A model generated the notes under the pieces. The model saw only the letters and a program-made list of their open reading frames with translations. It made no database searches and was not told the origin of the DNA. Below, in pieces: positions 38,691 through 48,781 of a stretch of 64,000 nt of DNA. Source of the stretch: CAWDPQ01 sp963804245 (GTDB lineage: Bacteria; Acidobacteriota; Vicinamibacteria; Vicinamibacterales; 2-12-FULL-66-21); NCBI GenBank assembly GCA_963804245.1, contig CAWDPQ010000006.1, positions 241,155 through 305,154 of the forward strand, given 5' to 3'. The number at the start of each line of letters is the position of its first letter. Position 1 is the stretch's first letter. A program made the translations under genes and the position numbers.

Positions 38691-41287
38691 TTACTCGATC
38701 CAGTGCCCGCTGGTGCCGCTGACCTTCCACGTGCCATCGCCTTTCGTCAGCAGCTGCGTAGAACCTTGATAACCGGTCCGGATCCTCGCGGCGCCCCTCG
38801 TGCGGGCCCCGTCGATGAACGTGACCTCCGTCACTATGGGGAACGTCTGGAGGATCCACCCGCCCCAGTGGCCGGGACCCATCGTAAAAAAGCGGTTCCA
38901 GAACTTCTGGATGTGCTCCACCCCGCCGATCGGTTGATTTGGCGTTTCCATGACCGCTTGGGGTGCACGGCGCTTCGTTCCACCGAGCCCTGTAAGGATG
39001 CGTTCGAGGACGGCAATTCGCTCCTCGTCCAGCAGCAGTGCGCCGGGCCTCGCGGATAGCCGGGAGGCGGCCTCCACCCGCACGTCGGAGCCATCGTGCA
39101 ACTTCACGCGGACGTCCGGGGTGGCGACAAAGAAGGGCGGCGGACTGTCAGAAGAACGGAGATGTCTGAACTCGTGCCGCGGCCAATTGGCGTTCGGATG
39201 GAAGACGGCATCTCGGATGTCCATGACGTCCTGCTGAAGCGCCGTCGCAGAACGTTTCGCGAACAGGGCAACGCCGTGCTCATGCCACTGCGCCAGAGCG
39301 TCCGACATCAGCTCCGCGGCACGAGACGTCGAATCGACGATCGAGTGAAGCGTCGCTCGCGCGACTTGTGCCGCAAAGACGCTGAAGCCATATGGCTCCT
39401 TGGCGAGCGATTCAAGCGCCGCGAGTGCCGCACGCTTGCCTTCCTCAGTGGCTTCAGGCCCAGCCTGTAGTAGCGCGATCTCGAGCTTCGCGCGCGTGAG
39501 CAGCTCCCGCGCTTCGGCAGCACTTGGGGAATCCGCGTACCGCCGGACGAATTCGTCGAGCGGCGCGACTGCGTTCCGCCAGGCCCCCTCGGTCACGAAG
39601 AACCGGCCACGTTCAAGAAGCGCTCCTCCGGGCAGGCTGAACGATCGTTTCAGCTGTGTTAAGCGCCGGCGCAGCCATTCTCTCGATACGTCGGGTTTAC
39701 TGCGCGGATCGCATCCATTGCATGGCTCCTCGTCCAGCCGCGTGTAGAACTGGTAGGTACCGAAGTGCGGGTCCGCGAAGCGCGGTTCCCAGGCGCGTTC
39801 CGCCCGCTCATACGCATTACGCGCGCGCTCGAAGTCGTCGAGCGCTTCAGATGCACGCCCGGCAAAGGTGTGACGGAGCACGAGCGCGAGCGGCGACGCG
39901 CGACGCGCCGATGTCACGGATTCGTATGCCTGTCGCGCTTCAACCCAGTTGCCAAGGACCTGCTCGCATTGCCCGATGCGCAGCCCGGCGACCCATGACC
40001 ACTCGCTCTGAGGAAAGCGCGACAGGTATTCTCGGTAGCGCTCCATGGCGACGCCGCAGTTTCTCTCCTTGAAGTTGATCGACGCCAGCGACGCCAGAGC
40101 TTTTCGGTTGTAGAGACCCACACCAGTACGCGCGAGATCGAGCAGCGTGGCGTCCGCTTTCCGGCGCCACTCGTTTTGCTCCTTCGGGTCTTTCACACCA
40201 TCGGCGAGCTGCCGGTACCAGAGTCCTCGAACGTAACGCACCGCGGCTGGCTCCGCCACGCCCGTTTCCAGATCGAGGAAAAAACGGTCGATCTCCGCGA
40301 TCGGTCCACCTCCGCTCGCCGTCAGGAGTGCCGGTAGCTTGTTCGTGATTACGTAGCCAACGCCTTGCCCTAGTGGATTCACGGCCACGTTGAAGTTCCT
40401 CAAGAGGAACTCACGAAAGACGCCGACGACGCGCGGCAAATTCTCCCTGGCGTACTCCGGTTCAGATGCGAAGAACCCGATGACGAGGTCGGGCGCCCGC
40501 CGGACCCATTCACAGTCCGGATACGCGCCGCTCTGCAACTCGCGAGCGAGTGCTGCGACGCGTAGCAAGCGCTCGGTGGGATCGGCGCCGCGCGGCTCGC
40601 GGGCGTTGAACTGCAAGTGCATGGCCGCGGTGTACAGCGCCTGTGCCCCCATGGCTGTCCCTGCATGAGCGCGCGCGAACGTCTCGAGGGCGGCGATGCG
40701 CGAGTGTATTTCTCCGCCATCGTCGAGAAGCCACAGCTCTGCAAGCAGAGCGGCTTGAGTCCCTGGTACTCGGTGATGAAGGCACGTAGCTGATCGGCCC
40801 GTGGCGCTGGTGTTTCGCCCGGAGCAGGGAAGGCAAGGAAGCGCAGATACCACGCGGCTTCCGCCGCCTGTTCGCGCGTCAGTTCGGGCAGGCGCTGCCG
40901 TGCTCTCGCCACGATTTCGCGAAGCGCCGACCGGTAGCCCCGACCGTCGTCGTCGAAGCGGTGTCCGCTCGTAGACGCGGCCTTGAACGCAGCGCCCATT
41001 TGTTCGGGCCGGCGGTCAACGATGCGTCGAAGCACCATGAGGGCGTCACCAGGGCGGTAGGCGTCGAGCAGGAGCGCGACTGTCTCCGGAGTTTCCGGCG
41101 CTTTGGCGAGCTGAAGGTCCGCCGCTTGGTTCTTCAAACCTCGTTCGACGAACCGCCAGACTGCGTGGTCCTCGAGTGGAAAGTCCTCACCCGGCTCAAT
41201 CTCCCGCGGTTGGGAATAGGCCATGGTCGGGAGAGCTGAGGCCGCGAGCAACACCGCGAAGAAGCTGGCCGGGACGCACAATCGCAT
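38691..41287 (-). CDS. Large exported helical-repeat protein (one frameshift)
   Basis: About 865 residues in two frames. The N-terminal frame starts MRLCVPASFFAVLLAASALP (signal peptide) and reaches FITEYQG. The second frame continues with TQAALLAELWLLDDGGEIHSRI. A missing base in the GGG run at 40761-40763 (plus CCC) would restore one protein. The central part has tetratricopeptide-like helices (FERNAYERAERAWEP-type units). The last 80 residues form an NTF2-like beta segment (GVEHIQKFWNRFF...WKVSGTSGHWIE). Exported or periplasmic; function not recognised. Confidence 0.65.
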
Positions 41288-41445
41288 GTGAGATTAGACG
41301 CCGCACGCACGCATCGAGCCGGGCAACAAAATTGTTAGTGCGAACGCAGAAACGGCAACGTTGGTGGGTTGGGGTTGTGCGTTAGGATGGGCGACCGAGG
41401 GCCGTTGCTGCCACGATCCCATTTCTTGATGGGAGTGTCCCGCTC

Positions 41446-41766
41446 ATGAGAACCCGTCTCGCGACTGTCGGCGAGGTTCCGCTGATCTACTTGACGCTCG
41501 TGCTGACTGCAGCCGTCTTGGCGGTGATCCGGCTGCAGCAGTCGAGCGAGATGCCAGGTCTGGCTGCCATCGAACTCGTGCTCATCGCCCTCCCTTGGAG
41601 CTTGGCACTTCAGCTCGAGCCCCTCTCGCACCTCGGATGGAGCGCGATGGTCGGTATCGTGCTCGCTGGCATCGTCCTGAATGGTCTGGTCGTTCTGAAG
41701 CTTTCGGGCTGGGCTCAGCGACATATCAGGGACCGTCCAACTCGCGGCGTCGGTGACAAATCCTGA
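41446..41766 (+). CDS. Small predicted membrane protein
   Basis: Protein of 106 residues with three hydrophobic segments (LIYLTLVLTAAVLAVI, LAAIELVLIALPWSLAL, MVGIVLAGIVLNGLVVL). No known family. It lies between the exported repeat protein and the transposase remnant and ends in a charged, non-membrane tail. Confidence 0.5.
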   Translation: MRTRLATVGEVPLIYLTLVLTAAVLAVIRLQQSSEMPGLAAIELVLIALPWSLALQLEPLSHLGWSAMVGIVLAGIVLNGLVVLKLSGWAQRHIRDRPTRGVGDKS

Positions 41767-41848
41767 CCGGCACGAACCGCTGCTGTTCGTCGCCCCACCG
41801 AATACTGCATTTGATCGAGTCCTCGGCGGATTGCTAGACACTGGGCGA

Positions 41849-42430
41849 CTACTCAGGGGGAACAGGTTTGCTGCCGATTGCTCCGGCAGCTTCCATTTCC
41901 GGTTCGATTCCTGTGTTGAACGCGCGCTGTTGGGGCGCGAGCGTGGCGCGGGGCGGGCGAATGGCTTCCGCCTTGAGGGTCTTGTGCATTCGTTCGTGCG
42001 CGCCGTTCTCTTGCGGCGACGCCGGTCGCGTGCGCTGATGCTGAATCCCGAGCCGCAGCCACCAGACATTGAGCTGCGACAGGCCGTGGATCCCCGTCGT
42101 AGCGAATGGAACGCCATTGTCGGTGCGAATCGCGTGCGGCAGGCCGTACTCGCGAAACAGCCGGTCGAACACCGGGCGCACGCCGAGTCCCTTGGTCGAG
42201 AGCAAACCGTGACAGGCGAGGAGATACCGCGTGTGCTGGTCGGCGACGGTAAGCGGATAGCAGTAGACGCCATCGCGGGTGCGAAAGTGGCCCTTGAAGT
42301 CCGCCGTCCAGAGATCGTTGGCTGCACGGTCTTGATCGGCACGACACCGGGATGCTGGTAGTGATGACGGCGACGGCGTTTTTTGACCAGCCCCTTGCGC
42401 GCCAGCAGGTCGCCGGCGGCTCACCACCTA
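41849..42430 (-). pseudogene. IS481/IS3-like transposase remnant
   Basis: Integrase core of a DDE transposase, truncated at both ends. The three acidic positions are visible: LWTADFKGHFRTRDG, AIRTDNGVPFA and GAHERMHKTLK. A frame change near 42,320 separates VPIKTVQ from ANDLWTADFK. The C-terminal end after APQQRAFN diverges from the family, so the element has been cut around 41,925. The N-terminal HTH part is missing. No matching terminal inverted repeats found nearby. Confidence 0.8.
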
Positions 42431-42786
42431 ACTCCGCAGCGACCCCAGCATCCGTAGCATACGTGCCGGAGGGACAGTGTGGTGCCTCACACGGATGCCC
42501 GTGCCTCGGCAGCCGTCATGATTTCATGCGCAATGTCAACTCGGGGTGCAGCTCGCAAATCCAACCGCTCCCTTGGCAGCGCGCCCAGAACGGCGGTGCC
42601 TTCGTCTCCTTCGTCTCAGGCGTCGTGGCTTCGAATGGTCGTGCCGGCGCGTGTCCCGTCCATTTCGTGAACGCTTCGGCGACGTATCATATGGCCTCGA
42701 CAACGGCCTGTAGTGGCCGTAGCGAGGGTGGGTTGCAGCAGGGCGTCGCACCCCGTTTTCATCCGGCCCGGCAATGAGGAAAACGA
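42431..42786. other. Intergenic region, no gene seen
   Basis: About 355 bases between the transposase remnant and the glycoside hydrolase. No persuasive ORF, promoter pair or repeat recognised. Confidence 0.5.
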
Positions 42787-42789
42787 GTG

Positions 42790-44274
42790 ATGCCAACTGA
42801 TTGGCGGGTAGCCGCCGCCAGCAGCCTGATACTCGCGGCCGCCGCCGCGCAGGTGCCCGTCGAGAGCGCACGGGCCGATCTGCCACGTCTTCGCGTCTCG
42901 ACCGACCGCCGCTTCCTCGTGCGTGAAGACGGGGCACCGTTCTTCTGGCTCGGCGATACGGCCTGGTCGCTTTTCGAGAAGGCAGTCCGGGAGCCCACGG
43001 CCGACCAGCCCGCCGTGGATCACTATTTCGCCACTCGCGCCGCCCAGGGGTTCACGGTCGTCCAGGCTGCCCTGATCAAGGAGGAGTGGAAGAATGCGTA
43101 CGGCCATACGCTGTTCGAGACCGATCGGGCAACGCCGCGTGTTCGTCCTGGCCTGTGGGATGACTACTGGGACATGGCCAGTTACATCATCGATCGCGCC
43201 GCGGTCCACGGACTGTACGTCGCCCTCCTCCCCGCGTGGGCTGTGAACGTTCCCTCCGATCATCCGCTTGTCGGAAGGGGCGTGGCCTATCGTTACGGTC
43301 GCTTTCTCGGCACGAGGTACGCTGACCGCCCGCACATCATCTGGGTGCTCGGCGGCGATCCCCATCGCCGCGGCACTGACGTTGACGACCCCGACCGGCT
43401 CGCGATGATACGGGCGTTGGCGGAGGGCATCGCCGACGGGGTGAACGGAATCGATCGTCCGGACGGCGCCGCCGACTGGTCGACGACGCTCATGAGCTAC
43501 CACCCGAAGGGCGGCAATCACTCGTCGTCGGAGCGCCTGCACGACGAGCCGTGGCTCGACTTCAACATGATTCAGACGACTACGGCACGCGATTTCGCGA
43601 ACTATGCGACAGTCGAGCGCGACTATGCCCGGGCGCCCCCAAAGCCCACTTTCGACTCGGAGGTCGCCTACGAAGCGTCGCATTCGCTGGGCGGAACGAC
43701 CAAGGAACCGCCGCTGCCGCGCATCTCGCCGTGGGAGGTTAGGCGGGCGGCGTACTGGAATGTGTTCGCCGGCGGCTTCGGCCACACGTACGGGCATCGC
43801 AGCTTCATTCGATGGACGCGAACCGGCGAGCGGCTCGTGTTCGGTGCCGAGGTGCCGTGGCACCAGGCACTCGATGCCCCTGGCGCGCAGCACATGGCGC
43901 ATCTCAAACAGCTAATGCTCTCGCGTTCCCTGCAGGCGCGGATTCCCGATCAGGAGCTGCTGGTCGGCAATGTCGGAACTGGACGCGCGCATGCGCGCGC
44001 TACCCGTGCGGCCGACGGGGCCGTCGCGCTTGTGTACCTTCCCTCGGGCGGCGCGGTCACCGTCGATCTCGCGCGTCTGCCTGGAGCGATGCTGCGCGCA
44101 TGGTGGTTCGACCCGCGTGAAGGCTCAGCGCGCGCCGCCGGGGAGACTCCACGGTCCGGAGCCAAGACCTTCCACGCGCCGTCGAGCGGCGATGCTCAGG
44201 ATTGGGTGCTGGTGCTGGACGACGCGGCGCGAGGATTCGGGCCGCCGGGCCGAACCCGTCATGCCGCGCGGTAG
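42790..44274 (+). CDS. DUF4038/GH140-like secreted glycoside hydrolase
   Basis: About 494 residues with an N-terminal signal sequence. The TIM-barrel core matches the DUF4038 family (GH140-like): FLVREDGAPFFWLGDTAWSLF, GFTVVQAALIKEEW, HIIWVLGGDPHR, and PTFDSEVAYE, which holds a plausible catalytic glutamate. The C-terminal beta domain (HMAHLKQLMLSRS...AWWFDPREG) corresponds to the collagen-binding-like DUF5060-type tail. GH140 members cleave apiose in pectic side chains; substrate here is unknown. A GTG one codon upstream (42787) could also be the start. Confidence 0.85.
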   Translation: MPTDWRVAAASSLILAAAAAQVPVESARADLPRLRVSTDRRFLVREDGAPFFWLGDTAWSLFEKAVREPTADQPAVDHYFATRAAQGFTVVQAALIKEEWKNAYGHTLFETDRATPRVRPGLWDDYWDMASYIIDRAAVHGLYVALLPAWAVNVPSDHPLVGRGVAYRYGRFLGTRYADRPHIIWVLGGDPHRRGTDVDDPDRLAMIRALAEGIADGVNGIDRPDGAADWSTTLMSYHPKGGNHSSSERLHDEPWLDFNMIQTTTARDFANYATVERDYARAPPKPTFDSEVAYEASHSLGGTTKEPPLPRISPWEVRRAAYWNVFAGGFGHTYGHRSFIRWTRTGERLVFGAEVPWHQALDAPGAQHMAHLKQLMLSRSLQARIPDQELLVGNVGTGRAHARATRAADGAVALVYLPSGGAVTVDLARLPGAMLRAWWFDPREGSARAAGETPRSGAKTFHAPSSGDAQDWVLVLDDAARGFGPPGRTRHAAR

Positions 44275-44705
44275 ACCTACGGACGGTCCGACCCGCCCTC
44301 GCCTTCGATCAACGTGTCACAGGAGCGCAACCTCACGCGTTCCCTTAGCGCGCCATTTGTTTCCCGCTAGTGTCGCCAGGCGCGGTCGTGGGTGCCCTCA
44401 TTTCGATCGACTGGACTCGGCTGGTCCGCGCAGGGTCGGATTGATTTGACGAATTGCGCCGAGATGGTACGCCAGATGCACGACTCGAAGCGAGGTTCAG
44501 AAAGAGAAGCGGCGGAAACACCCGCACTATGCCCAGTACCGAAGGCGGCAACGCGCGAAACGCGCCACCAACAATCATTTTTCCCAACCGTTTTCTCGGC
44601 ATGGCGTGCTCCGGTGAGCGCCGCCAGCTTCGGACTGTAGCGCCAGCCGACAATTCCTCTGGCACTCTACCTCATCGCAGACAACTTGAATTACAGTAAA
44701 GCACA
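44275..44705. other. Intergenic region, no gene seen
   Basis: About 430 bases. Short ORFs here have no recognisable motif. TACAGTA-like A/T-rich sequence at 44,690-44,700 could form part of a promoter for the next gene. Confidence 0.5.
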
Positions 44706-45029
44706 ATGACTGAAATAGAACTTCGTCGTTTGGCTCGGATTGGTGCGGAGGCTCGGCTCGTGGAGCTTCAGCGGGAGATTAAGGCGATTCATAGTGCGTT
44801 TCCCGACCTTGCTCGGGGCAGTCGAGACAGCCCTCAACAAATGGGTCCGAGGGTGGCAGCAAGCCGCCGTCGTAGGCGCAAGATGTCAGCCGCAGCGAAG
44901 AAGGCCGTCAGCTTCGCTCAGAAGAAGCGATGGGCCGAATGGAGGGCGAAACAGGCGAATCAGTCGGCCGAGCAAAACACGCCCGCCAAGGGAGTTACTC
45001 CGACAGTCGCCGCCCGCAAAAAGAAATGA
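44706..45029 (+). CDS. Small basic protein of unknown function
   Basis: Protein of 107 residues. The N-terminal helix (MTEIELRRLARIGAEARLVE) is followed by a Lys/Arg- and Ala-rich tail (MSAAAKKAVSFAQKKRW) suggestive of nucleic-acid binding. Small proteins of this make-up are common in accessory regions. Same strand as, and 18 bases before, the DUF488 gene. Confidence 0.6.
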   Translation: MTEIELRRLARIGAEARLVELQREIKAIHSAFPDLARGSRDSPQQMGPRVAASRRRRRKMSAAAKKAVSFAQKKRWAEWRAKQANQSAEQNTPAKGVTPTVAARKKK

Positions 45030-45047
45030 ACTGCCCAGAGGTCCGCG

Positions 45048-45434
45048 ATGCTCAAAACCAAATCCGTCAACACACCGATTGACCGAGAAGAAGATGGCTT
45101 GCGGATTCTTGTGACGCGCTTTCGCGGTCGCGGAATGCGGACAAGCCGTTACGATGTATGGATGCCGTCGTTAGGCCCGAGTGAGAAGCTGCTGCGAAGC
45201 TACCCGACGAAGACGTGGGCACAATTTGGTCGCGAGTATAAGCAGGAATTGTTCATGGACGGGCGCATAGACTCACGAAGCAAGACCATCAAGAATCACG
45301 GTCAGAAGTTCACCTTGCGGCTGATAAAGAAGCTGGCTCGCCGTGGGAACGTCACGCTGATGTGTCACTGCCCAGAAGACAGCGAGTGCCATCGGTATTT
45401 GCTGCGCGATCTGATTCTCAGCAATCGCGTATGA
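45048..45434 (+). CDS. DUF488-family protein
   Basis: Protein of 128 residues. The C-terminal CHCPEDSECHR motif and YDVWMPSLGPSEKLLRSY are typical of DUF488. The function of this family is not established. The end of this gene (from 45,386) is where the giant inverted repeat becomes detectable; a mirrored fragment is at the window's right edge. Confidence 0.83.
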   Translation: MLKTKSVNTPIDREEDGLRILVTRFRGRGMRTSRYDVWMPSLGPSEKLLRSYPTKTWAQFGREYKQELFMDGRIDSRSKTIKNHGQKFTLRLIKKLARRGNVTLMCHCPEDSECHRYLLRDLILSNRV

Positions 45435-45451
45435 CAACCCCTTCGCTTTGA

Positions 45452-45658
45452 GTGGTTCAAGACTTCCCGCCCTCGGACCCATGGAAGTGGGAGGAGAAAA
45501 GGGAAAGCGGTCGGAGAGTCGTCTTCATCAAACCGTATCTTCGCGTCGCTCCGGGAAACAAGGAGATGTCGCCATGCCTCAGTCGCCGAGCCAAATTGCT
45601 GGGGTCTACACCCTCGACAACGGTTGCTCAGTGCGACGGTTCCAGCGCTTCACTCTGA
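45452..45658 (+). CDS. Possible small ORF of unknown function
   Basis: About 68 residues (DFPPSDPWKWEEKRES...). The first 40 codons agree with the mirrored copy in the right arm, after which the two copies diverge in frame. Could be a short gene or a fragment; no family recognised. Confidence 0.3.
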   Translation: MVQDFPPSDPWKWEEKRESGRRVVFIKPYLRVAPGNKEMSPCLSRRAKLLGSTPSTTVAQCDGSSASL

Positions 45659-45902
45659 CGACTCTGCCGATGCGCAACTCGTATTGACGAGTGCGCGAGT
45701 TCTTGTGCACTCGATTCACAACCACGGTTACTTCAGGGGCGTTTTTGCTCATGCCATTGATTAGACGAAGCGAGAACGGCACCTTTACGGTCGCCAGCTT
45801 TTTCGTCCAATACGGCTTGAGCTGTCGATACTCCACTCGCTTTCGTCCTGCTATAATCTCGCGGAGCCATTCGCGTTTGATTGTGGTCGTCAGCTTGTCC
45901 AT
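45606..45902 (-). CDS. ASCH-like small domain protein
   Basis: About 98 residues from the ATG at 45902 (MDKLTTTIKREWLREIIAGRKRVEYRQ). The short beta-barrel pattern with the basic EYRQLKPYW segment resembles ASCH/PUA-like RNA-binding domains. Upstream in-frame residues to 46019 look non-coding. Overlaps the small plus-strand ORF. Function inferred only from fold resemblance. Confidence 0.6.
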   Translation of the reverse strand: MDKLTTTIKREWLREIIAGRKRVEYRQLKPYWTKKLATVKVPFSLRLINGMSKNAPEVTVVVNRVHKNSRTRQYELRIGRVVRVKRWNRRTEQPLSRV

Positions 45903-46025
45903 AGTTCCGGGTTCTGATATTAACAAATTCCTCGTTATGTCTTCCCGCCATTGCCACCGTCCTGCCATTGGACTGCCATCGCACTTGGCGCTCGTGCGCA
46001 ACAACCGCACTCCTGCCACTACCCC

Positions 46026-47975
46026 CTAGACCAGCCGCGAGAAACGGCGATTCGACTTCGGAAAGTCAACGCCGTACGCCACGTACGTCATCAGACCGAC
46101 CGTGAGCGCCATCACAACGGCCCTTCGATCGAGTCCATCGCCCGGGGGCGCCGTCGTCGCACCGAACGTGGTCAGCGTTGCCCCACCGACAACGAAGGCA
46201 ATCGCTAGCCACTGATAGATGCGCAAACCTGCCACGACCGCTGTTTGTGGCTCCCCGCGGTAATGCTCTTCGACGAAGCGGCCGAGGCCGACGAGAATGA
46301 AATAGGTTGCAGCGATGAACTGCAGCGGCGCAGCGACTGCCCAGAGCCGGAGGAGGACGGCGCCGACGAGCAGCATCCAGACAGCCGAGTACAGCGGCGT
46401 GGGATGGATCGATTTTCCCGCCAGAGAGCTCAGCCTAGTCACTCGCGATCGTGGATGGAGGTACCGAATGCCGAACATCGGGGGCCCTTCGCGACCATGA
46501 CAGCAGCCCTGCGTCAGGCAGCGCATCCGACCGATCGCCTGAGCCACGGTGGCGCCGACGCCGAACGCTGTGAAAAGCAACCAGGCGTCGGCGCCTGTCA
46601 GCGCGGCTGCGCACGAGATCAGCACGGCCCCCACCACAGCGCCGAAATAGCCGTACGGCCGGAGGAGTTGTGAGGAGCCTTCCAGGAGCTGCGCCCACAG
46701 GCCGGCGCCAAGGACGGCAGCCACTGTCATGGCAACGATCCAGGACGAAGATTCGCGGCCGGCGAGATGAATGGCGATGAGCACACCGGCCATGGCGCCC
46801 AACGCCGGATAGAGCCCGTGGTTCATCAAGCGAACCGGTCCGAGCGACGTCTCATGCCATCCATTGGCGATCCATTCGGCCCCGTCGCAGACACGCCGCC
46901 AAACATGCGGCAATCGTGCGAGAACGACATACGCCGCCAGCCCCGCGACGACGTCGAGGATGGCATGCATGCCGGTGGTAATGCAGCTCGCAGCAATGGC
47001 TGCGAGCAGGCCCCACCACAAGAGTCGCTGCCGCGGGTACGACTTGGTCCACAATCGTGCGGCGAGGGAGGCCCAGACGACGTGGAAGGCGGGCAAGGCC
47101 GTCACCGGCTGGTCGAACGCGCGCTCCCAGCGCATGACACCCTGCCAGAATCCGTCGCCGGGAACCGGACGGGCGGGGGCTATCAAGGGCACGAGCACAT
47201 ACAGGGGAATGATGATCGCCGTGGCCCAGAGTCCGTTGATGGCGAATTCCCGGAGGTCGCGTCCCCGTCGCGCGACGATCGGTGCCGACAGCACGAAGAC
47301 GTAGGTGGCCGCGTAGATGGCTTCGGTCCATGGCAGGACTGGCAGCTCGGCCTCCCAGGAGAAATGCACTACGACAGCGTCGTGCGGAACGCCGAGTGAT
47401 TCGACTGCCTGATAGAGCACCAACCAGGGCAGGAACACCAGCACGTAAACCGACAGACGCTCGTGCGCGGCCGGGGGGCCGTCCCGCGCGGCGGGCGGTC
47501 GGAGCAGCGGCGTCGCAACCGTGGCGAAACGTTGCCGGGTCGCGTCTCGCTCGAAACCAATCACGAATGCGGCCGCCGCCATGGCAAGCGTGGGAGAAAC
47601 AATCCAGATTCCTGCGGGAGAACCAGCGAGCAGCGAGACACCAAACGCGACGAGGACCGCGCCAAGATAGATGGGATGCGCGACGAACCGGTAGATGCCT
47701 TGGGTGACGTACCGTTCTGGGGGGAAGGGGCTGCTGGGCAATCCACCACCGTACACCCACAGGTCCCGTGTCGCGGCTGCCATGAGCATGCCGCCAGCGA
47801 TTGCCAGAGCCAATCCGGCGCCCGGCACGGCGAACGCAGGAAGTCGGAGGCACGCGTCGAGTCGAATTGACCATATGACAAGCAGGACCGGAAGAGCGAC
47901 CACGAAGACGAAGGCGTAGCCGACGCGGCGGGCGACAAATCCACACGAGCCAGTCTTCAATGTCACAGTCCTCAT
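46026..47975 (-). CDS. Triple-domain membrane protein: ICMT-like methyltransferase, PAP2 phosphatase, Lgt-like domain
   Basis: Intact polytopic protein of 649 residues. Residues about 10-160 resemble the isoprenylcysteine/phospholipid methyltransferase fold (GIYRFVAHPIYLGAVLVAFG). Residues about 180-370 resemble a PAP2-type lipid phosphatase (LPAFHVVWA near 295, GMHAILDVVAG near 337). Residues about 480-600 resemble prolipoprotein diacylglyceryl transferase (GRMRCLTQGCCHGRE near 488, HPTPLYSAVWMLLVG near 528, LGRFVEEHYRGE). Combining three lipid-modifying membrane modules in one chain is unusual. Activities are inferred; key Lgt residues were not verified by alignment. Overlaps its upstream neighbour by 4 bases. 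A broken mirror copy is at 61386-63334. Confidence 0.85.
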   Translation of the reverse strand: MRTVTLKTGSCGFVARRVGYAFVFVVALPVLLVIWSIRLDACLRLPAFAVPGAGLALAIAGGMLMAAATRDLWVYGGGLPSSPFPPERYVTQGIYRFVAHPIYLGAVLVAFGVSLLAGSPAGIWIVSPTLAMAAAAFVIGFERDATRQRFATVATPLLRPPAARDGPPAAHERLSVYVLVFLPWLVLYQAVESLGVPHDAVVVHFSWEAELPVLPWTEAIYAATYVFVLSAPIVARRGRDLREFAINGLWATAIIIPLYVLVPLIAPARPVPGDGFWQGVMRWERAFDQPVTALPAFHVVWASLAARLWTKSYPRQRLLWWGLLAAIAASCITTGMHAILDVVAGLAAYVVLARLPHVWRRVCDGAEWIANGWHETSLGPVRLMNHGLYPALGAMAGVLIAIHLAGRESSSWIVAMTVAAVLGAGLWAQLLEGSSQLLRPYGYFGAVVGAVLISCAAALTGADAWLLFTAFGVGATVAQAIGRMRCLTQGCCHGREGPPMFGIRYLHPRSRVTRLSSLAGKSIHPTPLYSAVWMLLVGAVLLRLWAVAAPLQFIAATYFILVGLGRFVEEHYRGEPQTAVVAGLRIYQWLAIAFVVGGATLTTFGATTAPPGDGLDRRAVVMALTVGLMTYVAYGVDFPKSNRRFSRLV

Positions 47976-48781
47976 CGCACCGTCACACGCTCATGAATCG
48001 CGCGCCCCTCCACAGGAAGCGCACCAGGATATCGAAGAGTTCCGAGACTCGACCATTTCGTCTCGCGGAACGAGAGCACGGAAGAAGGAATGCGTCTGCG
48101 AAGCCACGGAATTCCCAGGGCGGTGTCAGCGAGCGCTCGCGCGCCCAATGTCGACGATGACGTCAGCGTCAACCTCGCCGGCGGAGCGCTGATGCAGGTG
48201 TGGTCCACCTCGGCCCGCGCGGCAAGCACGCCGTCGACGAATACCCACCTACGCTGCTCGGCTCCGTCCCACTGGATCCAGACGACGTAATGAGCCGCTG
48301 TTTCATCGATCCATCGTCCCCAGCGAAGGCCGTCGATGGGAAGCCGCCACGGCGGAATGGTCAGCGTCAGTTGCTCGACGTATCCAGTTCCGCGAATCGG
48401 CGGCACGCCGGCACACTCCACCTCCACCAGCGCCGCAGGGGCTTCGCATCGCCAGTCGACGAATCCAGCCGCATTCTCGAACAGCCGCAGCGCAAGGAGC
48501 GGATGGCGAGTGTCCGCGGCGAACACACATTCCAACGTGCTGGCCGGCCAGACAATGCGATCGCGCTCGTGCTCGGGTGCCGCGCCACCGCCGAGCGATG
48601 AACGCTCGAGGCACGTTTGCCCTGTTTCGCAGACGACGATCGACTGCCAGGTGAGCGAGAGTCCGCGCCAGGCGAGGGAAACCCAGTAGCCGATCGCGGT
48701 ACGACCGTCGTCGCCAGCGCAGTCGAAGTACCACTTCGTGAGCTTGAAGGTGTCAGTCGCGATGACATGCCCGGTCCGCAT
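47972..48781 (-). CDS. CrtC/AttH-like lipocalin-fold protein, uncertain
   Basis: About 269 residues from the ATG at 48781 (MRTGHVIATDTFKLTKWYFDC). The pattern of aromatic and glycine residues (KWYFDCAGDDGRTAIGYWVSLAWRG, HYVVWIQWDGAEQRRWVFVDG) recalls the hydroxyneurosporene-synthase/AttH fold, which binds hydrophobic molecules. No catalytic residue can be named. Translationally coupled to the triple-domain membrane protein (ATGA overlap), which suggests a shared lipid-related role. Homology is tentative. Confidence 0.6.
   Translation of the reverse strand: MRTGHVIATDTFKLTKWYFDCAGDDGRTAIGYWVSLAWRGLSLTWQSIVVCETGQTCLERSSLGGGAAPEHERDRIVWPASTLECVFAADTRHPLLALRLFENAAGFVDWRCEAPAALVEVECAGVPPIRGTGYVEQLTLTIPPWRLPIDGLRWGRWIDETAAHYVVWIQWDGAEQRRWVFVDGVLAARAEVDHTCISAPPARLTLTSSSTLGARALADTALGIPWLRRRIPSSVLSFRETKWSSLGTLRYPGALPVEGRAIHERVTVR

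Noticed and set aside
41753..42361. Plus-strand 202-codon frame through the transposase
   Set aside because: Antisense shadow of the transposase integrase core, which carries the DDE motifs on the minus strand.
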